From Oscillospiraceae bacterium (lineage in GTDB: Bacteria; Bacillota; Clostridia; Oscillospirales; Oscillospiraceae), in assembly GCA_017501695.1 (NCBI GenBank), contig JAFVWL010000089.1:1-56272 (forward strand): a DNA stretch of 56,272 bases, in the 5' to 3' direction. The position numbers and the translations under genes were made by a program. A model generated the notes under the pieces. That model worked only from the letters and a program-made list of their open reading frames with translations. It did no database searches and was not told the DNA's origin. Positions 26,322 through 36,009 of the stretch are shown one piece after another (the first letter of the stretch is position 1; each line of letters begins with the position of its first letter).

Positions 26322-29144
26322 ATGAGTGAAGAAAACAAGAAAGTGAAAAAGCCCCGGCAGGAGTGGCATCCCAACATTTTGCTGCAGCTTCTGTACCGGG
26401 TCTGGATGGTGATCTTCGGCGTGGCCAAGATCGCCCTGGGCGCGGTGGCTACGGTCGTGATCATTGTGGCTATCTGTATGCTGGCCTTTGCTACGGCGCT
26501 GGGTAATTATCTGACCGATGAGATCCTGCCCCAGGCAGGAATGAACCTGGATGACTTTACCCTGGATCAGACTTCCTTTGTTTACTATTATGATTCCAAC
26601 GGGGAAATTAAGCTGCTGCAGCAGATCCACACGGATACGGACCGCCAGTGGGCGGACTATGAGGATATACCCCAGGATCTGATCAACGCCACCATTGCCG
26701 TGGAGGACAAGCGTTTCTACGAGCACCAGGGTGTGGACTGGTTTACCACCATCAAGGCCTTTGCCAGTATGTTCATGGGCGATGACTCCAAGGGTGGCTC
26801 TACCATCACCCAGCAGCTGGTGAAGAACCTGACCCAGGATAACAGTGTAACGGTTCAGCGAAAGTTGCTGGAGATTTTTCGCGCCACGGATATGGAGCGC
26901 CGGTATGAAAAGGATACCATTATGGAGTGGTATCTGAACTATATCTACCTGGGCCACGGCTGTTATGGCGTCCGCTCTGCCGCGGAGTATTACTTCGGCA
27001 AGGAGCTGGAGATGCTGACCACTGCCGAGTGCGCCAGCCTGATCTCCATTACCAACAATCCTTCTGTATTCAGTCCCTACGGTTCAGACTATACCTATGT
27101 GGATGAGGAGACCGGCGAGCTTGTTACCACCACCGGTGTCAGCCGGAACAACACCCGAAAGGAAACCACTTTAGGTGAAATGGTATTCCGCGGCATGATC
27201 ACCTGGGAGGAATATGAAGAAGCCATGGCCCAGGAGATCGTTTTTCAGAAGGGTGTCTCTGAGGAAAACCGCCTGACGACCTGTACCAATCCGGACTGCG
27301 GTTATGAGAATATTGCCGGTACCTTTGTAAAGGACGGCGACCAGTACTACTGCCCGGAATGCGGCAGCGCGGTTACGGTGAAGGAGGACGCCTCTCAGGA
27401 TGTCTACTCCTGGTTCGTGGATACGGTGCTGGAGGATGTGGCCAAGATGCTGTGTGCCCGGGACGGTCTGGAATGGACTACCGGAGAAAGCGGTACACGG
27501 CGGGTCTATATGGATCTGATCGCCAAGGGCGGCTTCCACATTTATACGACGCTGGATATGGATGTGCAGAACGAGATCGACCGGATCTATCAGGATCTGG
27601 ATGAAATCCCCGACACCCGCAGCGGTCAGCAGCTTAAGTCTGCCATTGTGATCATTGATAATAAGACAGGTTATATTGTGGGTATGGCGGGCGATGTTGG
27701 CAAGAAGGAAGTCCATGACGCCTGGAACATCGCAACCGACGGCGGCCAGCAGACCGGCTCCTCCATTAAGCCTCTGACGGCCTACGGCCCCGCCTTTGAG
27801 GCCGGCCTGATTACCCCGGCTACGGTCATCAAGGATCTGCCAAACAACTATGATGATGGTAGTCCTTATCCCCAGAATGATAACCGCAGATATTCTTACA
27901 CCCGAAGCATTTATTCCGCCCTGGAGGATTCGGTCAACGCCGTGGCTGCCAACCTGGTGGACCTGGCCGGTATCGGCTATTCCTTTGAGTTCGGCAAGTA
28001 TGAACTGGGCCTGAATCTGGTGGATTACTACTATAATCCGGTTACCGAAAAGGAAATGAGCGACCGGAACCTGGCATCCCTGGGCCTGGGCGCTTTGACC
28101 CACGGCTTGACGGTCCGGGAAATGGCCACGGCCTTTGCTACGTTCCCCAACGACGGCCAGTGGCGCAGCGGCATCACCTTCACCAAGGTGTTTGACTCCG
28201 ATGGTAATGTGGTGCTGGAAAATGAGCAGGAAAAGCGGGATGTCTTCAGTGAGAAGACCACCCAATATATGAATCTGTGCCTGACTAACGCGGTCAATCA
28301 GGGCACCGGCTACGAGGCCAAGTGGGACGGCTATTACGGCTATGTCTCCGGTAAGACCGGCACCTCCGCCGATTCCAAGGACCGCTGGTTCTGCGGCTAT
28401 ACCAATTACTACACCGCAGCGGTCTGGACGGGCTATGAGATTCCTGAGACGATCTATGTGTATGGCAGCATTAACAATCCTGCGGCTTATCTGTTCCGTC
28501 AGGTCATGCGGCCTCTGCACTCCGGTCTGGAGAAGATCCGCACCTATGATTCCAGCAATTTCTACTGGGTGGATATTTGCTTGGATTCCGGCCTGCTGGC
28601 TACCGATGCCTGCCGTGCGGATGCCCGTAACGATGATGATTTTGACCGCATCGACAATGTTCCTGTCTACTGGGAGGACCGTCCTACGGAAACCTGCGAC
28701 AAGCACGTGATGATGGACTTCTGCCTGGAAGGTGACGGTGTGGCCAATGAATGGTGCCTGCATTTCGCCAATGACGCGGAGGAAGCGGACCGCATCAAAG
28801 TGGAAAAGCGGGGCCTGTGCCGGACCACCCGGGAAGAGCTGGATGAAATGCTGAAGGCTAAGGAATATCGCCTTTGGGAGGAATTCCTGCTTGAAAACTG
28901 GGTCTACCTGGTGGACGAGCGTGGCCGGGATGACAATTCCTACAAGGGTCTGGAGCCCGGAAGCGAGGTCAACAAGGACATCGATTCCCCCTACAAGGTC
29001 TGTTCCCTGCACACCCAAGAAGCCTGGGAGGCATATCTTGCCAGCCAGGTGCCCGAGCCCACGGAACCGGAGCCCACTGAGCCCGGTGAAGGTGAAGAGG
29101 GCGGCAATCCCTTTGAAGATTGGTGGGGCAATTTGTTCCCCTGA
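26322..29144 (+). CDS. Class A penicillin-binding protein with zinc-ribbon insert
   Basis: A 940-residue bifunctional peptidoglycan synthase. One membrane helix (about 25-55), a GT51 glycosyltransferase domain with catalytic E128 in VEDKRFYEHQG and GGSTITQQLVKNL, and a transpeptidase domain with S480 in SSIK, SVN (EDSVNAVA) and K678 in KTGTS. Between the two lies a CX4C-X17-CX2C zinc-ribbon (C321, C326, C344, C347), which standard PBP1 proteins lack. The C-terminus is Pro/Glu/Thr-rich. GGAGG lies upstream of the ATG. A methyltransferase gene follows after 12 bases. Confidence 0.93.
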   Translation: MSEENKKVKKPRQEWHPNILLQLLYRVWMVIFGVAKIALGAVATVVIIVAICMLAFATALGNYLTDEILPQAGMNLDDFTLDQTSFVYYYDSNGEIKLLQQIHTDTDRQWADYEDIPQDLINATIAVEDKRFYEHQGVDWFTTIKAFASMFMGDDSKGGSTITQQLVKNLTQDNSVTVQRKLLEIFRATDMERRYEKDTIMEWYLNYIYLGHGCYGVRSAAEYYFGKELEMLTTAECASLISITNNPSVFSPYGSDYTYVDEETGELVTTTGVSRNNTRKETTLGEMVFRGMITWEEYEEAMAQEIVFQKGVSEENRLTTCTNPDCGYENIAGTFVKDGDQYYCPECGSAVTVKEDASQDVYSWFVDTVLEDVAKMLCARDGLEWTTGESGTRRVYMDLIAKGGFHIYTTLDMDVQNEIDRIYQDLDEIPDTRSGQQLKSAIVIIDNKTGYIVGMAGDVGKKEVHDAWNIATDGGQQTGSSIKPLTAYGPAFEAGLITPATVIKDLPNNYDDGSPYPQNDNRRYSYTRSIYSALEDSVNAVAANLVDLAGIGYSFEFGKYELGLNLVDYYYNPVTEKEMSDRNLASLGLGALTHGLTVREMATAFATFPNDGQWRSGITFTKVFDSDGNVVLENEQEKRDVFSEKTTQYMNLCLTNAVNQGTGYEAKWDGYYGYVSGKTGTSADSKDRWFCGYTNYYTAAVWTGYEIPETIYVYGSINNPAAYLFRQVMRPLHSGLEKIRTYDSSNFYWVDICLDSGLLATDACRADARNDDDFDRIDNVPVYWEDRPTETCDKHVMMDFCLEGDGVANEWCLHFANDAEEADRIKVEKRGLCRTTREELDEMLKAKEYRLWEEFLLENWVYLVDERGRDDNSYKGLEPGSEVNKDIDSPYKVCSLHTQEAWEAYLASQVPEPTEPEPTEPGEGEEGGNPFEDWWGNLFP

Positions 29145-29156
29145 CCAGGAGGATTT

Positions 29157-30029
29157 ATGATTTGGATTTCTGATGAATGGCAGGACTACGAGGTCCTGGA
29201 CGCATCCGACGGCGAGCGTCTGGAGCGTTGGGGTGACTATATTCTGGTCCGTCCCGATCCCCAGGTTATCTGGAACACCCCCAAGTCCGCCCGGGAGTGG
29301 AAGAACTACGATGCCCGTTATGTCCGGTCCAACACCGGCGGCGGCAGGTGGACGGACCATGATCTGCCTGAGCGCTGGCAGATCCGCTACAAGGACTATC
29401 TGACCTTTAATGTCAAGCCCATGAATTTTAAGCACACCGGTGTGTTCCCTGAGCAAGCTGCCAACTGGGACTTTATCCGGGAGAAATGTGCTGCCGCATC
29501 TGCCAAGCGTCCCATCCGGGTGCTGAATCTCTTTGCCTATTCCGGCGGCGCCACTCTGGCAGCCGCCGCGGGCGGTGCAGAGGTGTACCATGTGGACGCC
29601 TCCAAGGGCATGGTGGCCTGGGCCAAGGAGAATGCCCAGTCCTCCGGCCTGGCGGACAAGCCCATCCATTGGATCGTGGATGACTGCGGCAAATTCATCC
29701 AGCGGGAGATCCGCCGGGGTCGGCGGTACGACGGCATCATCATGGATCCCCCCAGCTATGGCCGGGGACCCAGCGGCGAGATCTGGAAGATGGAAACCAG
29801 CTTCTATCCCTTCCTCCAGGAGACTGCCAAGCTGCTCACGGACGATCCTTTGTTTGTGATCATCAATTCCTATACTACGGGACTGGCACCCTCCGCTGTT
29901 GGCTATGCCGCCGACTCCGTCTTTGGCAAGACCCATGGCGGCAGCACTGCCGTGGGAGAACTGGGACTGCCGGTGAAGTCTACGGGGCGGATGCTGCCCT
30001 GCGGCAGCACGGGCCGCTGGACACCCTGA
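29157..30029 (+). CDS. Class I SAM-dependent methyltransferase (RlmI/RsmI-like rRNA type)
   Basis: A 290-residue methyltransferase: an N-terminal segment (WISDEWQDYEVLDASDGERLERWG), SAM motif VLNLFAYSGGATLAAAAGGA near 122-141, motif IV DPPSYGRGPSGE near 198, and a C-terminal ELGLPV...LPCGSTGRW ending typical of the DPPxF/Y RNA methyltransferases. The substrate base is not known. AGGAGG before ATG; likely co-transcribed with the PBP. Confidence 0.85.
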   Translation: MIWISDEWQDYEVLDASDGERLERWGDYILVRPDPQVIWNTPKSAREWKNYDARYVRSNTGGGRWTDHDLPERWQIRYKDYLTFNVKPMNFKHTGVFPEQAANWDFIREKCAAASAKRPIRVLNLFAYSGGATLAAAAGGAEVYHVDASKGMVAWAKENAQSSGLADKPIHWIVDDCGKFIQREIRRGRRYDGIIMDPPSYGRGPSGEIWKMETSFYPFLQETAKLLTDDPLFVIINSYTTGLAPSAVGYAADSVFGKTHGGSTAVGELGLPVKSTGRMLPCGSTGRWTP

Positions 30030-30043
30030 TATTTGAAATTGAA

Positions 30044-30083
30044 GCGTGAAGATTTCAGAGTGAAGATTATAGGATCTTCACGC
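30044..30083. other. Inverted repeat between methyltransferase and ecfA1
   Basis: GCGTGAAGAT (30044-30053) pairs with ATCTTCACGC (30074-30083); the loop carries another GTGAAGATT copy. No T-run follows, so it is not a clear terminator. It could separate the two transcripts. Confidence 0.5.
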
Positions 30084-30115
30084 GCTAGTATTTATTCTCC
30101 GAAGGAGATGTAGTT

Positions 30116-30952
30116 ATGATCAAAGTAGATCATCTGGCTTATACTTATCCGGGCGTGGACGACACGCCCGGCGTTGCCGTATTTGAGGATCTGAGCCTGA
30201 CTGTGGAGGAGGGCTCTTTTGTGGCTATTTTGGGCGGCAACGGCTGCGGCAAGTCCACCCTGGCCAAGCATTTCAACGCCATCCTGCTGCCCTGCGGCGG
30301 TATGGTCTGGGTCTGCGGCATGGACACAGCCGACGAGGACAAGCTGATCCCCATCCGCCGGAACGTGGGCATGGTTTTCCAGAACCCGGACAACCAGATC
30401 GTTGCCAATGTGGTGGAGGAGGATGTGGCCTTTGGCCCGGAAAATCTCGGCGTGGCCAGCCCCGCCATCCGTCAGCGGGTGGATAAGGCGCTGAAGCAGG
30501 TGGGCATGTACGAGTACCGGGAACACGCTCCCCATCTGCTTTCCGGCGGTCAGAAGCAGCGCATCGCCATTGCGGGCATTATCGCCATGGAGCCCAAATT
30601 TATCATTCTGGACGAGCCTACCGCCATGTTGGACCCCCGGGGCCGCCGGGAGGTCATGGATACCGTCAGCCGCCTGAATCGGGAAAAGGGCATTACCGTG
30701 GTGCTTATTACCCATCACATGGACGAAGCTGCCCAGTGCGGCCGGGTGGTTGTACTCCACAAGGGGAAAATTGCTGCTGACGGTGCACCCGGGGAGGTCT
30801 TCTCCCAGGTGGAGCTGCTGCACCGCATTGGCCTGGCGGCACCGGAAACCGTGGAGCTGTGTTATGAGCTTAACAAGCTGGGCTTTGACTTGCCCTTGAC
30901 GGCTCTGGAGCCCGAGGAATGCGCCCGGCTCCTGTATGAGAAGCTGAAGTAA
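30116..30952 (+). CDS. ecfA1: ECF transporter ATPase A1
   Basis: A 278-residue ABC ATPase. Walker A GGNGCGKST near residue 41, Q-loop FQNPDNQIV, signature LSGGQKQR, Walker B FIILDEPTAMLDP. FQNPDNQ is typical of EcfA1. With EcfA2 and EcfT it energises vitamin-type S components encoded elsewhere. AAGGAG before ATG. Confidence 0.95.
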   Translation: MIKVDHLAYTYPGVDDTPGVAVFEDLSLTVEEGSFVAILGGNGCGKSTLAKHFNAILLPCGGMVWVCGMDTADEDKLIPIRRNVGMVFQNPDNQIVANVVEEDVAFGPENLGVASPAIRQRVDKALKQVGMYEYREHAPHLLSGGQKQRIAIAGIIAMEPKFIILDEPTAMLDPRGRREVMDTVSRLNREKGITVVLITHHMDEAAQCGRVVVLHKGKIAADGAPGEVFSQVELLHRIGLAAPETVELCYELNKLGFDLPLTALEPEECARLLYEKLK

Positions 30953-30969
30953 TCCGGGAGGAGATCACA

Positions 30970-31830
30970 TTGGCACCTGTTTTAGAGATAAAAAATCTGA
31001 ATCATATCTATTCTGCCGGAACACCCTTTGAGCATCAGGCTCTGACGGATGTGTCCTTTTCCGTGGAGCGTGGCGAGTTCATCGGTGTCATCGGGCATAC
31101 CGGCTCCGGAAAATCCACGCTGATCCAGCATCTGAACGGTCTGTTGAAGCCTACCTCCGGTCAGATAATTCTCGATGGCAAAGACATTTGGTCCGATAAG
31201 GCGGCTACCCGTCAGGCCCGGTTCCGAGTTGGTCTGGTGTTCCAGTATCCGGAGTATCAGCTTTTTGAAGAAACCGTCTATAAGGATATTGCCTTCGGTC
31301 CCAAGAATATGGGCCTGAAACCGGAAGAAATCGACCGCCGGGTCCGGGAAGCCGCTGGTTTTGTGGGCCTTACTGAGCAGCAGCTTCAAGTTTCTCCCTT
31401 TGATCTGTCCGGAGGACAAAAGCGCCGGGTGGCAATTGCCGGCGTTATCGCCATGGAGCCGGAGGTCCTGATCCTCGATGAGCCCACTGCGGGACTGGAC
31501 CCTGTGGGCAGGGAGGATATCCTGGAAAACATCCAGGCCTACCGGAAGGCAAAAAACGCCACAATCATGATGGTCAGCCACTCCATGAATGATGTGGCCC
31601 GGCTGACAGACCGGCTGCTGGTTATGAACGGGTCCCGGCTTGCCATGGACGGTACTCCCGTTGATGTGTTCCGCCGTGCCCAGGAGCTGCTGGACATGGG
31701 CCTGGATATTCCCGTGCTGAGCCGGGTGTTCCTGGAACTGCGGCGGCTGGGCCTGGATGTTGACCAGGTCTACACCCAGGATCAGGCTGTGGAAGTCCTG
31801 CGTCGTTGGAAGGAGGCCCACCATGCTTAA
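30970..31830 (+). CDS. ecfA2: ECF transporter ATPase A2
   Basis: A 286-residue ABC ATPase. Walker A GHTGSGKST, Q-loop FQYPEYQLFEETV (the EcfA2 form), signature LSGGQKRR, Walker B LILDEPTAGLDP. The start is TTG at 30970 with GGGAGGAG 7 bases before it. Its last 8 bases overlap ecfT. Confidence 0.95.
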   Translation: MAPVLEIKNLNHIYSAGTPFEHQALTDVSFSVERGEFIGVIGHTGSGKSTLIQHLNGLLKPTSGQIILDGKDIWSDKAATRQARFRVGLVFQYPEYQLFEETVYKDIAFGPKNMGLKPEEIDRRVREAAGFVGLTEQQLQVSPFDLSGGQKRRVAIAGVIAMEPEVLILDEPTAGLDPVGREDILENIQAYRKAKNATIMMVSHSMNDVARLTDRLLVMNGSRLAMDGTPVDVFRRAQELLDMGLDIPVLSRVFLELRRLGLDVDQVYTQDQAVEVLRRWKEAHHA

Positions 31831-32629
31831 AGACATTACCCTGGGCCAGTATTTCCCGGGAAATTCCTTTGTTCACCGCCTGGATCCCCGGACTAAGCTG
31901 ATCATGCTGATCGTATATATTGTGGCCCTGTTTACTGCCGCAAGCTGGCTGTCCTATGGCCTGTGCCTGGGCTTCCTGGTGGCGGTGATCGCCATTTCCA
32001 CAATTCCGGTCAAATCCATCCTCAACGGCATGAAACCCCTGGTGTTCATTTTGGTGTTTACCGGTGTGCTCAATGTCTTCTTCACCCCCGGCGAGACAGA
32101 GCTGTTTTCGTTCCTGGGGCTGTCCGTGACGGTGGAGGGCCTGAGCCGTGCCTTCTTTATGATGGTGCGGATCCTGATGCTGGTTACCAGCACCTTCCTG
32201 CTGACCTATACCACTTCTCCCATCTCCCTGACCGATGGACTGGAATCCCTGATGAATCCGCTGAAGGTGATCCATGTGCCCGTCCATGAGTTGAGCATGA
32301 TGATGTGCATCGCCCTCCGGTTCATTCCTACCCTGATTGAGGAGACGGACAAGATCATGTCTGCTCAGAAGGCCAGGGGTGCGGATTTTGAATCCGGAAA
32401 CCTGCTGGAACGGGTTCAGGCTCTGGTGCCCATTCTGGTGCCTTTGTTCATCAGCGCCTTCCGCCGGGCTGACGAGCTGGCGACGGCCATGGAGTGTCGC
32501 TGCTACCAGGGCGGCGATGGCCGGACCAAGATGAAGCTTCTGCGATACAAGCGTGGGGACTATCAGGCCTTTGGCGTGGGAGCTTTGCTTTTGATCGCCG
32601 TGATTTGCTTGTCCGTCCTCGGACTGTGA
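31823..32629 (+). CDS. ecfT: ECF transporter transmembrane subunit T
   Basis: A 268-residue membrane protein with an N-terminal GQYFPGNSFVHRLDPRTKL stretch, five to six helices and the two coupling motifs near the end (AQKARGADFESG, AMECRCYQGGDGRT), as in EcfT. The ATG at 31823 has AAGGAGG upstream and overlaps ecfA2 (ATGCTTAA). It scaffolds the ATPases and swaps S components. Confidence 0.95.
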   Translation: MLKDITLGQYFPGNSFVHRLDPRTKLIMLIVYIVALFTAASWLSYGLCLGFLVAVIAISTIPVKSILNGMKPLVFILVFTGVLNVFFTPGETELFSFLGLSVTVEGLSRAFFMMVRILMLVTSTFLLTYTTSPISLTDGLESLMNPLKVIHVPVHELSMMMCIALRFIPTLIEETDKIMSAQKARGADFESGNLLERVQALVPILVPLFISAFRRADELATAMECRCYQGGDGRTKMKLLRYKRGDYQAFGVGALLLIAVICLSVLGL

Positions 32630-32635
32630 GGTAAT

Positions 32636-33409
32636 ATGCGGAATATCGTTATTTTTCTGACCTATGAAGGCACCGCTTACCACGGCTGGCAGATGCAGAA
32701 AAATCTGCCCACCATTCAGGAGACTGTGGAAAAGGCCGTGTCCATGGTGGTGGGCCACAACGTCCACGTCACCGGCTGTGGCCGGACCGACGCGGGAGTC
32801 CACGCCAAGTGCTACGTAGCCAATTTCCGCACCACCTCCACCATTCCCGTGGACCGGCTTCCTTACGCGCTGAATACCCATCTGCCCGTGGACATCATGG
32901 TGTCGAAGGCCATGGAGGTCCATGAGAATTTCAATGCCATCGGCTCCTGTGCCCGGAAAGAGTACACTTATGTGATCTACAATTCCCGGCTGAAGGATCC
33001 CTTCCATGTGAACCGGGCCTGGTTCTATCCCCGGCACCTGGACGAGAAGGTCATGCAGGCGGCGGCGGACCAATTTGTGGGAACCCATGATTTCGCCGCG
33101 GTCCGCAGTGTGGGCACTGATGTAAAATCCACGGTCCGTACCGTATACTATTACAATGTGGAGCGCAGGGGAGATCTGATTTACCTGCGGGTCTGTGCCA
33201 ACGGCTTCCTGTATAATATGGCCCGTGCTATGGCCGGCACCGTGGTTTACGCGGCCGAGGGCAAGATCAAGCCTGAGGAAATCGGAGCCATTCTGGATTC
33301 CGGAAACCGTACCGCGGCAGGTCCCACGGTGCCTCCGGGCGGTCTTTATATGACCCACCTGTGGTATGACGACGGCGTGGAGAATTTTGAAATCGCCAAT
33401 CCCTTCTAA
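32636..33409 (+). CDS. truA: tRNA pseudouridine synthase A
   Basis: A 257-residue TruA that makes pseudouridine at tRNA positions 38-40. The catalytic Asp lies in GCGRTDAGVHA near residue 54; YEGTAYHGWQMQ at the start and RNVYY-like TVRTVYYYNVER region fit. It starts 6 bases after ecfT, the standard order in Firmicutes. Stop codon 10 bases before the palindromic repeat. Confidence 0.96.
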   Translation: MRNIVIFLTYEGTAYHGWQMQKNLPTIQETVEKAVSMVVGHNVHVTGCGRTDAGVHAKCYVANFRTTSTIPVDRLPYALNTHLPVDIMVSKAMEVHENFNAIGSCARKEYTYVIYNSRLKDPFHVNRAWFYPRHLDEKVMQAAADQFVGTHDFAAVRSVGTDVKSTVRTVYYYNVERRGDLIYLRVCANGFLYNMARAMAGTVVYAAEGKIKPEEIGAILDSGNRTAAGPTVPPGGLYMTHLWYDDGVENFEIANPF

Positions 33410-33418
33410 AATCTATAC

Positions 33419-33532
33419 CACGTCATCGTGAACCAGTGCTCACACTGGTGTGGCGATCCCATAAATAGAGAAGAAATGTCAGTTAACCACGGGATTCCCA
33501 CGCCAGTTTGCGAACTGGCTCGGAATGACGTG
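33419..33532. repeat. Interspersed palindromic repeat, copy A
   Basis: Begins CACGTCAT and ends ATGACGTG. Internal pieces: a CCAGTG/CACTGG hairpin, TGGCGATCCC, and the right arm GGGATTCCCACGCCAG with CAGTTTG-CG-AACTG. Shares ends and the right arm with copy B at 44375-44484. This type is known to be widespread between genes in many bacteria. No coding frame. Confidence 0.85.
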
Positions 33533-33609
33533 TATATTACATCGTTCATATTTTGTTTTCCCTTTTCCAAGATTTCTGTGCTATACTGCACGGAAAGGAG
33601 TGATTACCC

Positions 33610-35913
33610 ATGCAACCGAAAATGTGTACCAAATGCAAGAAAAATATAGCCGTACTCTTTATTACAAAAATCGAGAACGGCGTGACTATGAATGAGGGCT
33701 ACTGCATCAAATGCGCCCGGGGTCTGGGAATTCCCCAGATCGACCAGGCAGTGAAGCAGATGGGCTTCTCCGACGAGGATCTGGATACCCTCAGTGATGA
33801 AATGAGCAACATCTTTGGTCAGTTGGATGAAAATTCCGGCGGCGACGATGACGAAATGGACAGCCAGACCGCAACCTTCCCCATGCTGAACCAGTTGTTC
33901 GGCGGCAACATGAATATGCCCGCCCCTCAGCAGCCGGAGCATCCGGCTCCCAAGAAGGAACCGCCCAAAAAGGAGGGGGAGCACCCCAAGAAGAAGGCCG
34001 CTAAGCACAAATTCCTGGACAGTTACTGCATGGACCTGACAGGCCGTGCCCGGCAGGGAAAGCTGGACAAGGTAATTGGCCGGGATGTGGAGACCGAGCG
34101 CGTCATTCAGATCCTGAACCGGCGGCAGAAGAACAATCCCTGTCTCATCGGTGAACCCGGTGTGGGCAAGACCGCCATTGCCGAGGGCCTGGCCCAGCGG
34201 ATCGTGGCCGGAGATGTGCCCTATAAGCTCCGGGACAAGGAAGTGTTTCTGCTGGACCTGACGGCTTTGGTGGCTGGTACCCAGTTCCGGGGCCAGTTTG
34301 AAAGCCGCATGAAGAGCCTGATCGGAGAGATCAAAGAGTGCGGCAATATCATCCTTGTCATCGATGAGGTCCACAATCTGGTGGGTGCCGGCGACGCGGA
34401 GGGCTCTATGAATGCCGCCAATATCCTGAAGCCTGCCCTTAGTCGGGGCGAGATCCAGGTTATCGGTGCTACCACCTTTAATGAATACCGCAAATACATC
34501 GAAAAGGACGCGGCCCTGGAGCGCCGGTTTCAGCCTGTCAATGTAGCGGAGCCTACCATTGAGGAGGCCTGCCAGATCATGCAGGGCGTTGCGAAGGCCT
34601 ATGCCGAGTATCATGGAGTGGTTATCCCCACGGAAATCGCCCGGCAGTGCGTGATCCTTTCCGAACGCTATATCACCGACCGCTTCCTTCCGGACAAAGC
34701 CATTGACCTGCTGGACGAGGCTTGTTCCGATGTGAATCTGCGGTGTAAGGAGATTTCCCAGCTTGCGGAACTGAAGAAAGAGCGTGACGATTACGAGCTG
34801 GAACTGCGCCTCCTCAACGATGACCAGGAGAACCCCAATTATGAGCGCCTGGCCCATATCCGCAGTAAGCTGCTGCAGATCGCGGCGAAAATTGAGGAAC
34901 TGGAAAAGATCCCCGCTCCCACGGTGACCATGGAAAACCTGGCCCGGATCATCGAGCTGTGGACCAAGATCCCGGCCTCCAAGATCAAGGCCCAGGAGTA
35001 CCAGCAGATTAAGGGCCTGGCGGACCGGCTGAAAATGCACATCGTGGGCCAGGATGAGGCTGTGGATGCCGTGGCCCGGGCCATTCGCAGGAACCGGGTG
35101 GGCATCAGCCCCAAGAAGCGGCCTGTGTCCTTCATCTTCGTGGGTCCCACCGGTGTGGGCAAGACGGAGCTGGTCAAGCGGCTGGCTGACGACCTGTTTA
35201 ACACCGTGGACAGCCTGATCCGGCTGGATATGTCCGAGTACATGGAAAAACACACGGTTTCCAAGCTCATCGGTTCCCCTCCGGGCTACGTGGGCTATGA
35301 CGAGGCGGGCCAGCTTACGGAGAAGATCCGCCGCAAGCCCTATTCCGTGGTCCTCTTTGACGAGATCGAAAAGGCCCATCCCGATGTGCTGAACATCCTG
35401 CTGCAGGTGCTGGACGACGGCCGGATCACCGATGCCCAGGGCCGGGTGGTGAACTTTGAGAACACCATCATCGTTATGACCTCCAACGCGGGCAGTGAAG
35501 GCAGCGTGGCTGCCGTGGGCTTCGGCCGGACGGCAGGGGACCAGGTGAAGGAGAAGACCATGAAGGCCCTCCGTGGGTTCCTGCGGCCTGAGTTTATCAA
35601 CCGGGTGGATGAGATCATCACCTTCAATCACCTGACTGAGGAGAATTTCCTGGGCATCGCCGATATTATGTTGGAAGAGCTGCGGGTGAGCCTGGAAGGC
35701 CGTGGCCTGACCCTTACCTGGGACGGTTCCGTCCGGGATTACCTGGTGAAGAAGGCCTATTCCATGACCTACGGTGCCCGGAACCTCCGCCGGACCATCC
35801 AGCGGGATCTGGAGGACCCCATCAGCGAGAAGATCATCGATTCCTTCGAGTCGCCCATCTCCGCCATCCACATCTCCGTGGAAAACGATGCGGTCTGCGT
35901 TACTGCAAAATAA
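33610..35913 (+). CDS. ClpE-like AAA+ unfoldase with N-terminal zinc finger
   Basis: A 767-residue Clp ATPase. A treble-clef-like CxxC...CxxC finger (C6, C9, C32, C35) replaces the double Clp-N domain of ClpC, as in ClpE. After a Pro/Lys linker come AAA1 (Walker A GEPGVGKT at 181, IDEVHNL), a short coiled-coil insert (about 385-430), AAA2 (GPTGVGKT at 512, FDEIEKAHP) and the D2-small domain. It unfolds proteins for ClpP, which is not in the window. AAAGGAG before ATG. A TATACT at 33582-33587 may be the -10. I see no CtsR or CIRCE operator. Confidence 0.9.
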   Translation: MQPKMCTKCKKNIAVLFITKIENGVTMNEGYCIKCARGLGIPQIDQAVKQMGFSDEDLDTLSDEMSNIFGQLDENSGGDDDEMDSQTATFPMLNQLFGGNMNMPAPQQPEHPAPKKEPPKKEGEHPKKKAAKHKFLDSYCMDLTGRARQGKLDKVIGRDVETERVIQILNRRQKNNPCLIGEPGVGKTAIAEGLAQRIVAGDVPYKLRDKEVFLLDLTALVAGTQFRGQFESRMKSLIGEIKECGNIILVIDEVHNLVGAGDAEGSMNAANILKPALSRGEIQVIGATTFNEYRKYIEKDAALERRFQPVNVAEPTIEEACQIMQGVAKAYAEYHGVVIPTEIARQCVILSERYITDRFLPDKAIDLLDEACSDVNLRCKEISQLAELKKERDDYELELRLLNDDQENPNYERLAHIRSKLLQIAAKIEELEKIPAPTVTMENLARIIELWTKIPASKIKAQEYQQIKGLADRLKMHIVGQDEAVDAVARAIRRNRVGISPKKRPVSFIFVGPTGVGKTELVKRLADDLFNTVDSLIRLDMSEYMEKHTVSKLIGSPPGYVGYDEAGQLTEKIRRKPYSVVLFDEIEKAHPDVLNILLQVLDDGRITDAQGRVVNFENTIIVMTSNAGSEGSVAAVGFGRTAGDQVKEKTMKALRGFLRPEFINRVDEIITFNHLTEENFLGIADIMLEELRVSLEGRGLTLTWDGSVRDYLVKKAYSMTYGARNLRRTIQRDLEDPISEKIIDSFESPISAIHISVENDAVCVTAK

Positions 35914-35917
35914 AATC

Positions 35918-35948
35918 AACCGGGAAGTGAAAAACTTCCCGGTTTTTT
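35918..35948 (+). terminator. Terminator after the clpE-like gene
   Basis: AACCGGGAAGT (35918-35928) pairs with ACTTCCCGGTT (35934-35944) and TTTT follows. The T-run runs straight into the next promoter's -35. Confidence 0.92.
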
Positions 35949-35977
35949 TGTAAGGTTTTCTCTCCTTCGGTGTCTAA
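35949..35977 (+). promoter_or_regulatory. ECF-sigma-type promoter of permease 1
   Basis: TGTAAG (35949-35954), 17-base spacer starting GTTTTC, GTCTAA (35972-35977). The same arrangement recurs at 37177-37205. It resembles ECF promoters (TGTAAC...CGTCTA) and not TTGACA/TATAAT. That it is read by the sigma factor at 40253 is inference. Confidence 0.65.
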
Positions 35978-36009
35978 TGGATGAAGACGATTTCGGAAGG
36001 GGAGATTTT

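Noticed and set aside
27171-29936. A 921-codon open frame opposite the PBP and methyltransferase genes
   Set aside because: It spans two real genes on the other strand and has no homology-like motifs; open only because of codon bias.
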